Assembly (NCBI GenBank): GCA_964552955.1
Contig: CAZKIU010000010.1
Coordinates: 27,156-91,155 of the forward strand
Source of the DNA: UBA1413 sp964552955
GTDB lineage: Bacteria > Bacteroidota > Bacteroidia > Bacteroidales > Prolixibacteraceae
Length of the DNA stretch: 64,000 nt
Reading direction: 5' to 3'
The notes under the pieces were generated by a model. That model was not told the origin of the DNA and made no database searches. It saw only the letters and a list, made by a program, of their open reading frames with translations. Shown here one piece after another: positions 43,803 through 52,908 of this stretch; positions within the stretch are counted from its first letter, which is position 1, and each line of letters begins with the position of its first letter. A program made the translations under genes and the position numbers.

Positions 43803-45146
43803 ATGAAGAATGTCCTTCGGTTTCTGCTGTTTGCTGCTTTGCTGGTGCCGGCCTGCAAGAGGTCTGACATTTACAATGCCGAGGAGATACGGAACCGGGG
43901 CATGTGGTTTGAGCCTACACCCTACGGAATGGTATACATCCAGCGCGATGCCTTCACCATGGGGCCCAGTGATGATGAAATGGGCGATATCCAGCGCAAT
44001 CTGACCGTATCGGTCGATGCCTTCTGGATGGATGACACAGAAATTACCAACAACGAATACAAGCAGTTCGTCGTATGGGTCAGGGATTCCATTGCCCGGC
44101 AGCTGCTGGGGGAGAGTGATCCCGAATTTCTCAGAACGGAGAATTCGGCCGGGGATCCTCTGACGCAACCGGTCATCAACTGGAAACCGCGGATTAACTG
44201 GCAGGATCCCGATGTGAAGATGACCCTGGGCGAACTCTTCATTCCCGAGGAGGAGCGTTTCAGTGGCAGGATGGAAATAGACCCCCGTAAGCTGGTGTAT
44301 GATTACTATTGGATCGATTTCAAGCAGGCCGCCCGCCGCGCCAACAGCTTCAACTACGACACCCAGCGATACGAGGGAACGGTCATCAACAGCCGCGGGG
44401 AGGAGGTCCCCATTGAGAACCGCAGCTCCTTCATCATCCATGAGACCGTGCCGGTCTACCCCGATACCCTGTGCTGGGTCCGCGATTTCTCCTATTCCTA
44501 TAATGAACCCTTGACTTACAAATATTTCTCGCATCCCGGGTTTTATGAATACCCGGTGGTCGGGGTCTCCTGGGACCAGGCCCGGGCGTTCTGCAACTGG
44601 CGGACCCGCCTGAACGAGAATTACCGGTCGCGGATGAACGACACCCCGGCGCATGACTACCGCCTTCCCACGGAATCGGAGTGGGAACTGGCGGCCAGGG
44701 GGGGCCGGCTGAGTACCAAATTTCCTTGGGGGAGTTACTATACCCGCAATCAACAGGGTTGTTTCGTGGCCAACTTCAAGCCCCTCCGCGGCAATTACGT
44801 GGCCGACAGCCCCACCGGTGTGACCACCATGCGCACCGGTTCCTATGATCCCAATGACTTCGGTCTTTACGATATGGCCGGAAATGTCGCCGAGTGGACC
44901 AGCAGCGCCTATTTTGAGGCAGGTTATGACCTGATCAACGACATGAATCCTGAGGTGGATTATCACGCCAGGCCCGACGATCCTGCCGTGATGAAACGCA
45001 AAGTGGTCAGGGGCGGCTCCTGGAAAGATACCGAGTATTTTATCCGTTCTTCCACCCGGAGTTACGAATACCAGGACACCACCAAGTCCTACATCGGGTT
45101 CCGGTGTGTGCGCAGCTCCTTCCGCAACGAGCTTCAGGGCAGGTAG
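43803..45146 (+). CDS. GldK-like lipoprotein (second FGE-domain paralogue)
   Basis: 447-residue lipoprotein closely related to GldK along its whole length: VSVDAFWMDDTEITNNEYKQF, RDSIARQLLG, EIDPRKLVYDYYWIDFKQAARR, YPVVGVSWDQARAFCNWRTR, GLYDMAGNVAEWTSS, KVVRGGSWKD and SYIGFRCVRSSF. Unlike the first copy it has a canonical lipobox (LVPAC, Cys-18). It may be a GldJ-like or alternative ring subunit of the T9SS, or may serve a subset of cargo. GldJ of gliding bacteria has the same fold, but the closeness to the adjacent gldK argues for local duplication. It lies 57 bases beyond the gldN terminator and is the last plus-strand gene before the converging metal transporter operon (3-bp gap). Confidence 0.9.
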   Translation: MKNVLRFLLFAALLVPACKRSDIYNAEEIRNRGMWFEPTPYGMVYIQRDAFTMGPSDDEMGDIQRNLTVSVDAFWMDDTEITNNEYKQFVVWVRDSIARQLLGESDPEFLRTENSAGDPLTQPVINWKPRINWQDPDVKMTLGELFIPEEERFSGRMEIDPRKLVYDYYWIDFKQAARRANSFNYDTQRYEGTVINSRGEEVPIENRSSFIIHETVPVYPDTLCWVRDFSYSYNEPLTYKYFSHPGFYEYPVVGVSWDQARAFCNWRTRLNENYRSRMNDTPAHDYRLPTESEWELAARGGRLSTKFPWGSYYTRNQQGCFVANFKPLRGNYVADSPTGVTTMRTGSYDPNDFGLYDMAGNVAEWTSSAYFEAGYDLINDMNPEVDYHARPDDPAVMKRKVVRGGSWKDTEYFIRSSTRSYEYQDTTKSYIGFRCVRSSFRNELQGR

Positions 45147-45149
45147 CGG

Positions 45150-45977
45150 TCACCGCCGGGCGTGGCTCCATTTCTCCCGTTTCAGCAGCTTGAATAAGGC
45201 AAAAACCAGAATCAGGGTGAAGATAATGGCGGCCCCTGAAGGGATATTCAGAAAGTAGGAGAGGATCAGTCCTGTAAAGGTCCCACAAAAGGCAAAAACC
45301 ACCGAGAGCAACATCATTTTGCGGAAGTCACGGGTGAAGAGGTTGGCTGTGGCCTGGGGAACGGTCATCAGGGAGAGGATGAGAATAATGCCCACCGCCC
45401 TGATGTTCATTACCATGACCAGGGCGATAAGGGTCATCAGGCTGTAGTTGAAGAAACGTACAGGGATCCCCGAGGCGCGGGCGAACTCCTCATCGAAGGC
45501 GATATAGAGAATTTCGCGGTACCAACGGGCGAAGAAGGCACACAACAGGATCAGAAGCAGCAGCATGGCCCATAGTTCACTGGTGCGCACGGTCAGGATG
45601 TTCCCGAAAAGATAACTCATCAGGTTGGGAGTATACCCCGGTGTTAAAAAGACAAAAATGACGCCCAGGGCCATGCCCAATGACCACCATATGGCGATGG
45701 AGGAGTCTTCTCTGATATGGACCCGGTCGGAGAAAAACTGAATGCCGTAGGCGGTCAGTACGGCGAAGAGTGCTGCCCCCAGCAGAGGATTGAATCCCAG
45801 GAGAAAAGCCAGGCCGATGCCTCCGAAGGAAGCATGGGTGATCCCTCCGCCGATGAATACAATTCTGCGTGATACGATGTAAGTGCCTGTGATGCCTGCC
45901 GAAATACTGGTGAACAGGGCAGCCAGGAGGGCTTTCTGGAAGAAGCTATAAGTGAAGAGCCGCAGAAATTCATCCAT
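45150..45977 (-). CDS. Metal ABC transporter permease (ABC-3/ZnuB family)
   Basis: 275-residue inner membrane permease with eight to nine hydrophobic helices. Family markers are SISAGITGTYIVSRRIVFIGGGITHASFGGIGLAF near the N-terminus (permease-ATPase contact loop) and RAVGIILILSLMTVPQATA. It transports Zn2+, Mn2+ or Fe2+; the metal cannot be read from the sequence. The start overlaps the 3' end of the ATPase gene by 8 bp, so translation is coupled. Third gene of a binding protein-ATPase-permease operon. It converges with the gldK paralogue, leaving only 3 bp between the stops. Confidence 0.92.
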   Translation of the reverse strand: MDEFLRLFTYSFFQKALLAALFTSISAGITGTYIVSRRIVFIGGGITHASFGGIGLAFLLGFNPLLGAALFAVLTAYGIQFFSDRVHIREDSSIAIWWSLGMALGVIFVFLTPGYTPNLMSYLFGNILTVRTSELWAMLLLLILLCAFFARWYREILYIAFDEEFARASGIPVRFFNYSLMTLIALVMVMNIRAVGIILILSLMTVPQATANLFTRDFRKMMLLSVVFAFCGTFTGLILSYFLNIPSGAAIIFTLILVFALFKLLKREKWSHARR

Positions 45978-46728
45978 GATGGTGGTGTTTTGGAAGTACG
46001 CGATGCGGGATCTCTCCGTGAGTAATCAATTCAATGGGGCAGTTGTACGTTTTGAGGTCATCCGTGGTGATATCGGGAGAGGCATGGTAATGGAGTCTGC
46101 GGTTCACACAGGCGATGGTACGTACAGAACTGGTGATGGTCCCCATGTCGTGGGAGACCAGCAGAATGGCCATTTTTTGATTGAGTTCCTGCAATTTTTC
46201 AAACAGCTCCCCCTCAAAACGGTTGTCGACGAAGGTATCTGGTTCATCCAGGATGAGCAGCCGTGGATCACTGATCAGGGCTCTGCACAGAAAGACCCTT
46301 TGCATCTGACCCCCCGAGAGTTCACCAATGGCTTTGCGGTGGAACGCAACCATGCCCATCTCTTCCAGCAGCTCCAGGGCTCTTGCCTTTTCATGGGCCG
46401 CCGTGGTAAAGGGGATCTGTCGCATCAGTGCACCCGACCTGACCACATCCTCCACGGTGATGGGAAACTGACGGTCTATGTTTTTGACCTGCGGGAGGTA
46501 TCCGATGGGTCTCTTCAGACGGGGTAGATCCTCGCGGAAATAAATCTTTCCCTTATCGGGCGTGATGATGCCCATGATGATTTTGATTAGCGTTGACTTG
46601 CCACCTCCGTTGGGACCGATCATACCGATGAAATCCCGATCAAAGATCTTCAGGTCCACCTCCTCCAATACCGGTTCCTGGTCCCAGGCAAAGGTCACAT
46701 GGTTGATATGAACAATCGGTTTTTCCAT
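45970..46728 (-). CDS. Metal ABC transporter ATP-binding protein (ZnuC-like)
   Basis: 252-residue ATPase of the metal importer. Walker A GPNGGGKST, Q-loop YLPQV, signature LSGGQMQR, Walker B LLILDEPD and switch His in LVSHDMG are all intact. The protein ends in a His-rich tail (RVLPKHHHHG), which is not part of the family core and could bind the transported metal. Its ATG shares its A with the stop codon of the binding-protein gene (TGATG), and its end overlaps the permease start by 8 bp, a tight translational chain. Confidence 0.93.
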   Translation of the reverse strand: MEKPIVHINHVTFAWDQEPVLEEVDLKIFDRDFIGMIGPNGGGKSTLIKIIMGIITPDKGKIYFREDLPRLKRPIGYLPQVKNIDRQFPITVEDVVRSGALMRQIPFTTAAHEKARALELLEEMGMVAFHRKAIGELSGGQMQRVFLCRALISDPRLLILDEPDTFVDNRFEGELFEKLQELNQKMAILLVSHDMGTITSSVRTIACVNRRLHYHASPDITTDDLKTYNCPIELITHGEIPHRVLPKHHHHG

Positions 46729-47591
46729 CAGTTTGCGCTGATTAGCCGGGCTATGGAGATCAGATTATTGCTCCAGTCGGGATTCAGCGGTACAATCTGA
46801 ATGACGCTACCCCCGATTTCGGAAGCAACGACCGCTGCCAGTTCCCGGTCAAACTCACTCTGGATGTAGATGCAACGGATCCCATCACGTTTTGCGGTTT
46901 CTGCCAGCCAGGCCAAATGGGCCGGCGTTGGTTCCTTTCCGCCCTGTTCCACTGAAAGCTGCTCCAGACCGTAATCCCTGGCAAAATAGGTCAGTGACGG
47001 ATGGTAGGAGATGATCTTCTTTCCCCGTGAGGAGGCCAGCATCCTGCTGATCTCCGCGTCGGTACGGCTGATCTCTTCCAGAAAGGTGTGGTAACGGGAA
47101 GTGTACTCTTCTTTCTTTGTAGGATGAATCTTCACCAGCTCCTCCAGAATATGGGAAGCCATAATTTTAACCTGGGCTGGCGACAGCCAGGTATGGGGGT
47201 CGGTGCCTGACGGCTGCCCGGGCCCAGAGGCTGAAGAACCGGAAATAAGCGCTACTCCCTGCGACAGGTCGGTCACCTTCATCCGGGGTTGGATCTCGGT
47301 GATCCGGGCGGCCCAGGAGAGCTCAAAGCCTACATAACCCATTCTGAACCAGATCAGGGCACGCGAAATCTCCTCCATTTGTGCCGGCAGAAGCGAATAG
47401 GTGGAGGGATTGGCCCCATGCGGGATCAGCACTGAAACGGTAAAATCATCTCCCCCGATCTTCTCCACAAAGGTCTTCTGCGGAAGAATACTCACCAGCA
47501 CCACAGGCTTCTCCCCGGAGGGGTGACCCCCCGGCCTGCAACCCCACACCAGTGTGGCCAACAGAATAACAAACATCCCTTTCAATCTCAT
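46728..47591 (-). CDS. Metal ABC transporter substrate-binding lipoprotein (ZnuA-like)
   Basis: 287-residue cluster A-I binding protein. Lipoprotein signal MRLKGMFVILLATLVWGC with the lipidated Cys at 18. Candidate metal ligands are in PHGANPSTY (usually PHxxxPHxYE; here the second His is Ser/Thr-rich), GTDPHTWLSP, SYHPSLTYFARDYGL and a late acidic residue in IQSEFDREL. The acidic/His loop of zinc-specific ZnuA proteins is missing. Start at 47591 gives the lipoprotein signal and is preceded by a good ribosome site (gaggaaaagag); an upstream in-frame ATG would add 77 residues without family similarity. First gene of the operon, divergent from malQ. Confidence 0.9.
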   Translation of the reverse strand: MRLKGMFVILLATLVWGCRPGGHPSGEKPVVLVSILPQKTFVEKIGGDDFTVSVLIPHGANPSTYSLLPAQMEEISRALIWFRMGYVGFELSWAARITEIQPRMKVTDLSQGVALISGSSASGPGQPSGTDPHTWLSPAQVKIMASHILEELVKIHPTKKEEYTSRYHTFLEEISRTDAEISRMLASSRGKKIISYHPSLTYFARDYGLEQLSVEQGGKEPTPAHLAWLAETAKRDGIRCIYIQSEFDRELAAVVASEIGGSVIQIVPLNPDWSNNLISIARLISAN

Positions 47592-47748
47592 CTCTTTTCC
47601 TCTCCCTTTATTTTTTACCGGGAGTGCACCTTTACCCCACCGGCTGGCAGCCCTCAGTCTGCCAATGGACGCTACTGCACCAGGCTTCCACCTTGACACG
47701 ATCTGCGTTTTGGGCCGGCTTTGGTGCAACACCTGAAGATGTTTACTG

Positions 47749-47756
47749 CAAATGTA
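47749..47756 (-). promoter_or_regulatory. Candidate -7 element (TACATTTG) for the metal importer operon
   Basis: Fits TAnnTTTG on the minus strand and would give a leader of about 150 nt. No Zur- or Fur-like palindrome is evident nearby. Confidence 0.35.
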
Positions 47757-47841
47757 ATATTTTGAGGTGGGAATAAAATCACGGGAACGGTTATCCGCCT
47801 CACCAAAATTCCTTAAATTCAACCATTCAAAACCCGTTGTT

Positions 47842-50583
47842 ATGTTGATTGAGTTTCAAATAGCCTATAAAACCTGGTATGGACAGCGGCTGATGCTTGT
47901 CGGCACTCTTCCTCAGTTGGGGAGTGGTTCTGACGAGAAAGGGGTGGCCATGGAGTATTCCCCCGAAAAGGGAGGGATCTGGAGATACCGGCTGGAAACG
48001 GAAGAAGAGGTTTCTTTCCGTTACCGGTATCTTATCTGCAATGACCAGGATGGTTCGGTGGTCAGGGAGTGGGGGATGGACCGGACCTATGTTCCGGGGA
48101 GTGACCTGCGGGGATGGGTTATTTTATCGGATTGTTGGAGACGTTTATCCGATCCGGCGGCCGTCTTTTATTCTTCGGCATTTACGCAGGCTATCTTCAG
48201 GCCAGCGGAGAGGGTTGTTGCGGCGGAGGTGCCCAGGGTGGGCCGGAAGAAGAGTGTGGTGGTCCGGTTCAGTCCTTCCGCCTCACGGGTCATGCCGGGG
48301 CAGCAGCTGGCTGTTTGTGGCAGCTCTGCCCTGCTTGGATCCTGGGACGGCTCCCGGGCCCTGAAAGCCGGCAACGCGGATTTCCCGGTATGGTCGTGCG
48401 AAGTCTCCCTGCCCGTGGCCGATTTCCCCCTGAGCTACAAATACGTGTTGTCCCATCATGACCAGGACAACTACACCTGGGAGGAGGGCCCCAACCGGGT
48501 GATCTCCCTGCCTCAGGGTGAGATTCCGCAGATCATCGAAATCAGGGATGAACAGTTCGCCTTCCCCGGTCCCCCCTGGAAAGGAGCCGGCGTGGCCATT
48601 CCGCTCTTTTCGCTCCGCCGTCAAAAGGGCTTTGGCGTCGGAGAGTTCACCGACCTGATGATACTGGCCGACTGGGCTGCCTCCGTAGGCCTCCGTATGA
48701 TACAGATTCTTCCTGTCAACGATACCGTGGCCACCCATACCTGGCACGACTCTTACCCCTATGCCGCGATCTCGGTCTTCGCCCTCCATCCCATTTATGT
48801 CAACCTCCTCAAAATCGGAAAACTCCAATCGGTCATCACCCAGCGGATTATTGACGCCCAGGGGGAATACCTCAATGGATTGGGATGTATCGATTACGAG
48901 GCGGTGATGGCCCTGAAGTCCCGGTTTTTCAAGCTGATTTACGACCAGCAAAAGGAGGCATTTCTCGGGGACCAGGAATTCAAGGCGTTTTTTGCTGCCA
49001 ATGCACACTGGCTGAAACCTTATGCTGCTTTTTCCTATCTGCGCGATCTTTTCAATACGCCTGATTTTACGCACTGGGATGGTTTTGCCGATTTCACACC
49101 GGGGCTGCTCCGGGAGCTTACCGACCCGGCGGCTCCCCATTATGATGATATCGCCATTCACTATTTCATCCAGTACCAGGCCCATGTTCAGTTGCTGGAG
49201 GCGGCCCGGTATGCCCGCACCCGGGGGGTGGTCCTCAAGGGCGACATCCCCATCGGTATCTACCGTAACAGCGTGGATGCCTGGACCAACCCGCGTCTTT
49301 TCCACATGGACGGTCAGGCGGGAGCCCCGGCCGACGACTTCTCGGTCACAGGCCAGAACTGGCGCTTCCCGACCTATAACTGGGAGGCGATGGCCAGCGA
49401 TAATTACCAGTGGTGGCAGCAGCGGCTCCGCCAGATGTCGGCCTACTTTGACGCCTTCCGCATTGACCATATCCTGGGGTTCTTCCGCATTTGGGAGATT
49501 CCTGCCCATCAGGTCCAGGGTCTCATGGGCTATTTTAACCCCAGTATTCCTTACTCCCGCGAGGAGATCCTCTCCAGGGGCATCCGCTTTGACGAAAAGA
49601 GATACTGCCAGCCCTATATCCGCGACTATTTTCTTCAGGAAATCTTCGGGGAGCTCACTGCAGAAGTAAAACGCCGTTACCTCGATGAATATGCCCCAGG
49701 GTGCTATGCCCTGCGCCCTGCCTATGATACCCAGCAGAAGATTGAGACCTCCCTGGCCTCTTCTCCTGATGACGACGCCGACCGGAAATCGTATCTTAAC
49801 CGGCTGAAACAAGGGCTTTATACCCTGGTGACCGAGATTCTCTTCATTGAAGCCCCCGGTTCCGGGGGTAAAGCCTGGTTCCCCAGAAATGGCTTCCATG
49901 CCACCCACGCTTTCCGTGATCTGGATCCCGACATGCAACAGCTGCTGGATGCCTTGTATATCGACTATTTCTACCGGCGCAATGAGGCTTTCTGGAGGGA
50001 TAAGGCGATGCAGAAACTGCCGGTCATCAGGTCTGCCACCCAGATGCTCCTTTGTGGTGAAGACCTGGGAATGGTGCCGGCCTGTGTCCCTGAGGTGATG
50101 AACGAACTGGGGATCCTGAGCCTGGAGGTGCAGCGCATGCCCAAGGATCCGCATCTGGAATTCGGTCGTCCTGACCATTATCCCTATCTTTCAGTGGCGA
50201 CTCCATCCTCTCACGATACCTCTACCATCAGGGGATGGTGGGAAGAAAACCCTGCCAGAACGCGGAAATTCTACAATGAGGTGCTGGGCCTGCCGGGAGA
50301 AGCTCCGGCCACCTGCACCCCTGAGATGGTCACCGCCGTCATCGCCCAGCATCTCTGGTCGCCGGCCATGTGGACCGTCTTCCCGATCCAGGATCTGCTG
50401 GGCATGGAGGAGAGGCTCCGGCATCCTGATGCCGCGGCTGAAAGAATCAACCAGCCGGGAAACCCCGACCACTACTGGCGTTATCGTCTCCACCTCTCCC
50501 TGGAGGAACTCGCCAAAGAGACGTTTTTCAACCAGATGCTCCGGCAAATGATCACCACTACCGGACGGTACCCCAACACATAG
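47842..50583 (+). CDS. malQ: 4-alpha-glucanotransferase (GH77) with two N-terminal CBM20 domains
   Basis: 913-residue disproportionating enzyme acting on maltodextrin, starch or glycogen. Two starch-binding CBM20 modules come first: about residues 3-115 (YGQRLMLVGTLPQLG, GGIWRYRLE) and 130-235 (PGQQLAVCGSSALLGSWD, PLSYKYVLS). The GH77 barrel follows, with nucleophile Asp in AFRIDHILGFFRIWEIP, acid/base Glu in LLCGEDLGMVP and transition-state Asp in PSSHDTSTIRGWWE. This CBM20-CBM20-GH77 order matches plant DPE2-type enzymes, which also occur in Bacteroidota, so maltose or glycogen-linked use is likely. No signal peptide, so cytosolic. The ATG at 47842 starts the first CBM20; an earlier in-frame GTG lies near the opposing promoter. 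Confidence 0.95.
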   Translation: MLIEFQIAYKTWYGQRLMLVGTLPQLGSGSDEKGVAMEYSPEKGGIWRYRLETEEEVSFRYRYLICNDQDGSVVREWGMDRTYVPGSDLRGWVILSDCWRRLSDPAAVFYSSAFTQAIFRPAERVVAAEVPRVGRKKSVVVRFSPSASRVMPGQQLAVCGSSALLGSWDGSRALKAGNADFPVWSCEVSLPVADFPLSYKYVLSHHDQDNYTWEEGPNRVISLPQGEIPQIIEIRDEQFAFPGPPWKGAGVAIPLFSLRRQKGFGVGEFTDLMILADWAASVGLRMIQILPVNDTVATHTWHDSYPYAAISVFALHPIYVNLLKIGKLQSVITQRIIDAQGEYLNGLGCIDYEAVMALKSRFFKLIYDQQKEAFLGDQEFKAFFAANAHWLKPYAAFSYLRDLFNTPDFTHWDGFADFTPGLLRELTDPAAPHYDDIAIHYFIQYQAHVQLLEAARYARTRGVVLKGDIPIGIYRNSVDAWTNPRLFHMDGQAGAPADDFSVTGQNWRFPTYNWEAMASDNYQWWQQRLRQMSAYFDAFRIDHILGFFRIWEIPAHQVQGLMGYFNPSIPYSREEILSRGIRFDEKRYCQPYIRDYFLQEIFGELTAEVKRRYLDEYAPGCYALRPAYDTQQKIETSLASSPDDDADRKSYLNRLKQGLYTLVTEILFIEAPGSGGKAWFPRNGFHATHAFRDLDPDMQQLLDALYIDYFYRRNEAFWRDKAMQKLPVIRSATQMLLCGEDLGMVPACVPEVMNELGILSLEVQRMPKDPHLEFGRPDHYPYLSVATPSSHDTSTIRGWWEENPARTRKFYNEVLGLPGEAPATCTPEMVTAVIAQHLWSPAMWTVFPIQDLLGMEERLRHPDAAAERINQPGNPDHYWRYRLHLSLEELAKETFFNQMLRQMITTTGRYPNT

Positions 50584-50635
50584 CACCAGCCCGGCGGAAC
50601 CCCTGACCGGGCCGCGGTGGGGAGGACCTGAAATT

Positions 50636-50902
50636 TTATCTCATTTTTTCCTTCCGGGGAGGCACCGGATCATATCCGCTGGTCCCCCAGGGATGGCAAC
50701 GGGCGATACGCTTGGTGGCCAGCCAGAAACCCCGGAAAGGACCATGCACCCTGACCGCCTCCACGGCATAGGTCGAACAAGTGGGATAATGCCTGCATGA
50801 GGCAGGGGTCCACGGGGAAATGACATACTTATAGAAATAAACAGGGATCAGGATCACCTGCCCCAGAAGCCTGAGAATTATCTCACCCGCCTTGTGCCTC
50901 AT
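50636..50902 (-). CDS. yidD: Membrane protein insertion efficiency factor YidD
   Basis: 88-residue small protein that assists YidC-dependent membrane insertion. Its hydrophobic N-terminal helix (ILIPVYFYKYVISPWTP) precedes the conserved core ASCRHYPTCSTYAVEAV with CxxxPTCS, and GFWLATKRIARCHPWGTSGYDPVP with a further Cys. Length and motifs are standard. It stands alone here rather than in the common rnpA-yidD-yidC cluster. The plus-strand antiporter gene starts about 165 bp away in divergent orientation. Confidence 0.95.
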   Translation of the reverse strand: MRHKAGEIILRLLGQVILIPVYFYKYVISPWTPASCRHYPTCSTYAVEAVRVHGPFRGFWLATKRIARCHPWGTSGYDPVPPRKEKMR

Positions 50903-50999
50903 GGTTTTCTTTTTGCTGATGTTCCCGTAAAGTTAGTCAAAACCCGTTTTTTGAGAAAATAAACCGTTCTGCAGGCCGGTGTTTTTTTCATTATCCTGT

Positions 51000-51007
51000 T
51001 ATTTTTG
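51000..51007 (+). promoter_or_regulatory. Candidate -7 element (TATTTTTG) for the antiporter gene
   Basis: Exact TAnnTTTG match. Transcription would begin near 51014, which leaves no leader for an in-frame TTG at 51019 and favours the GTG at 51067 or a codon just after it as start. Confidence 0.42.
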
Positions 51008-51066
51008 TAAAATAACCATTGGGTTCCGGGGAAATCATTGCCGGGGCAAATTATAAATTAGCGATT

Positions 51067-52578
51067 GTGGCTTTGAAGATATCTCTTGAACTAATCATGC
51101 TGGGGCTTTCCTTCCTCTTTTTTATCAGCATTGTAGCCAGCAAGGCGGGATTCCGTTTCGGGGTGCCGGTGCTGCTGCTCTTTCTGATGATCGGGATGCT
51201 CAGCGGGAGCGACGGTCTGGGGATTCAGTTCGAGAATTTTCATCTAGCCCAGATGATCGGCACGCTGGCGCTGTGTATGATTCTTTTTTCGGGGGGAATG
51301 GATACCCGGATCAAGGATATCAGGCCTGTGTTGTGGCCGGGGGTCGTTCTGGCCACCGTGGGGGTGTTTCTGACCGCCCTGGTGACAGGACTCTTCATCT
51401 GGTGGATCAGCGGCATGACGCAGGCAGGGGCAGGCATTGGCTTTCTGACCAGCCTGCTGCTGGCCTCCACCATGGCCTCTACCGACTCGGCTTCGGTGTT
51501 TGCCATCCTCCGCACCCGCAAAATCAGCCTCCGACATAACCTTAAACCCCTCCTTGAGTTGGAAAGCGGGAGCAACGACCCTATGGCCTTCCTGCTCACC
51601 ATCACCTTCATCGATATCATCCTCAAAGGAGAAACTCCCGGATTCTGGATGGTGGCCGCCAAAATCATCTGGCAACTCGTCATTGGCGGAGCAGCAGGAT
51701 ACCTGATCGGAAAACTCACGGTTTGGATCATCAACAAAATCGAAATCGGCTACGACTCACTCTATCCCATTCTGGTCTTCACTGCCTCTATTTTCATCTA
51801 CTCCTTCACCTATTTCCTCCAGGGAAACGGCTTTCTGGCCATTTATATCGGAGGGCTGATCATCGGCAACTCCCGTTTTGTCCATAAAAGATCGGCCATC
51901 AGCTTCTTTGATGGCCTGGCGTGGCTGAGCCAGATCCTGCTTTTCTTAACGCTGGGACTGCTGGTGAACCCTCATGAACTGATCCCGGTGGCCCTTCCCG
52001 GGTTGCTGGTCAGCCTGGCACTGATCTTTATCTCACGGCCGCTGAGTGTTTTCCTGACGCTGCTTCCCTTCCGGAATATCGACCTGCGCTCCAAAACCTT
52101 CATCTCCTGGGTGGGACTGCGCGGTGCCGTCCCCATCATCTTCGCCATTTATACCCTGGACGCCGGAGTGCCTCATGCCCGCTTTATCTTCAACATCGTC
52201 TTTTTCGTCACCCTCGTCTCCCTGGTCTTCCAGGGAACCACCCTCTCACAGGTCGCTCATTGGCTCGGACTGGCCAAGAAATACAAACCCTCACGCCCTG
52301 TCGACTTCGACTTCGAATCGGAGGAGATCAAATCGGTCCGACTGGAGGTCACCGTGACCGAGAAAACCCTGGAAAACGGCAACCGCCTGATTGATATTGC
52401 CCTCCCTGAGAAGACCCTGGTGGTCCTGGTGAAACGGAAAAGTAATTTCTTCGTTCCCTCAGGCGTCACTACCCTGATGGCCGGTGATAAGCTGTTGCTG
52501 ATCACCGATGATTATCATTCCCTGGCGGAGAGCTGCAAGCTCAAGGGGCTCAGCGGTTTTAAAATCACCCCCGCCTGA
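51067..52578 (+). CDS. Potassium/proton antiporter, CPA1 family (NhaP2/CvrA type)
   Basis: Inner membrane cation/proton antiporter of about 503 residues with twelve or so hydrophobic helices. Family points are FRFGVPVLLLFLMIGMLSGSDGLG, STDSASVFAILR and the ion-site segment ELESGSNDPMAFLLT containing the Asn-Asp pair, and FISWVGLRGAVPIIFAI. A cytoplasmic C-terminal RCK_C/TrkA-C domain (VRLEVTVTEKTLENG, VPSGVTTLMAGDKLLLIT) suggests gating by a nucleotide or ligand. The start is uncertain: there is no good ATG before the first helix, and GTG 51067, TTG 51073 and ATG 51097 are possible. Family alignments favour 51067 or 51073. Confidence 0.9.
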   Translation: MALKISLELIMLGLSFLFFISIVASKAGFRFGVPVLLLFLMIGMLSGSDGLGIQFENFHLAQMIGTLALCMILFSGGMDTRIKDIRPVLWPGVVLATVGVFLTALVTGLFIWWISGMTQAGAGIGFLTSLLLASTMASTDSASVFAILRTRKISLRHNLKPLLELESGSNDPMAFLLTITFIDIILKGETPGFWMVAAKIIWQLVIGGAAGYLIGKLTVWIINKIEIGYDSLYPILVFTASIFIYSFTYFLQGNGFLAIYIGGLIIGNSRFVHKRSAISFFDGLAWLSQILLFLTLGLLVNPHELIPVALPGLLVSLALIFISRPLSVFLTLLPFRNIDLRSKTFISWVGLRGAVPIIFAIYTLDAGVPHARFIFNIVFFVTLVSLVFQGTTLSQVAHWLGLAKKYKPSRPVDFDFESEEIKSVRLEVTVTEKTLENGNRLIDIALPEKTLVVLVKRKSNFFVPSGVTTLMAGDKLLLITDDYHSLAESCKLKGLSGFKITPA

Positions 52579-52710
52579 ACCGGTCCCACCCAGTCTGACT
52601 GAAACAGTTCCACCCACGAGCTGAACCGGTCCCCCCTGTCGAGCTGAACCGGTCCCCCTTGTCGAGCTGAACCGGTCTTCCCTGTCGGGCCGAACGGGTC
52701 CCACCCCGTC
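52573..52710. repeat. Minisatellite of six 22-24 bp units overlapping the antiporter stop codon
   Basis: Units start at 52573, 52596, 52618, 52641, 52664 and 52687. The best conserved three share gagctgaaccggtc followed by a C/T-rich half. Each holds the palindrome accggt or a near form. The first unit includes the antiporter's TGA stop. Outer units have diverged, inner ones differ at one to three bases, consistent with recent expansion of the centre. Confidence 0.88.
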
Positions 52711-52832
52711 GGGCGATACGGACAGTGCATTGCAGTACACGCTTTCCCTATTGGTATCCCATGGAACAGGCGAACCCCGTCAGGTGACCCTTCCTTTCTT
52801 ACCTGGCAGGAAGTCATGATGTCCGCAGGAGT

Positions 52833-52902
52833 GTTATCCTGGCGGCGTCATTGCGGAGAAGTCATTCCGGAAGCGTTATTCCTGAGGAGTCATTGCGGAG
52901 TA
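52833..52902. repeat. Second minisatellite: five 14-bp units
   Basis: Units at 52833, 52847, 52861, 52875 and 52889, each 14 bases exactly, of form gtcattgcggagaa with substitutions (for example gttattcctgagga). It is unrelated in sequence to the 23-bp array 120 bases upstream. Confidence 0.8.
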
Positions 52903-52908
52903 GGATCA

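Noticed and set aside
52515..52817. Minus-strand frame with repeated Gly-Pro-rich peptide
   Set aside because: It is produced by translating the 23-bp repeat array and overlaps the antiporter 3' end.
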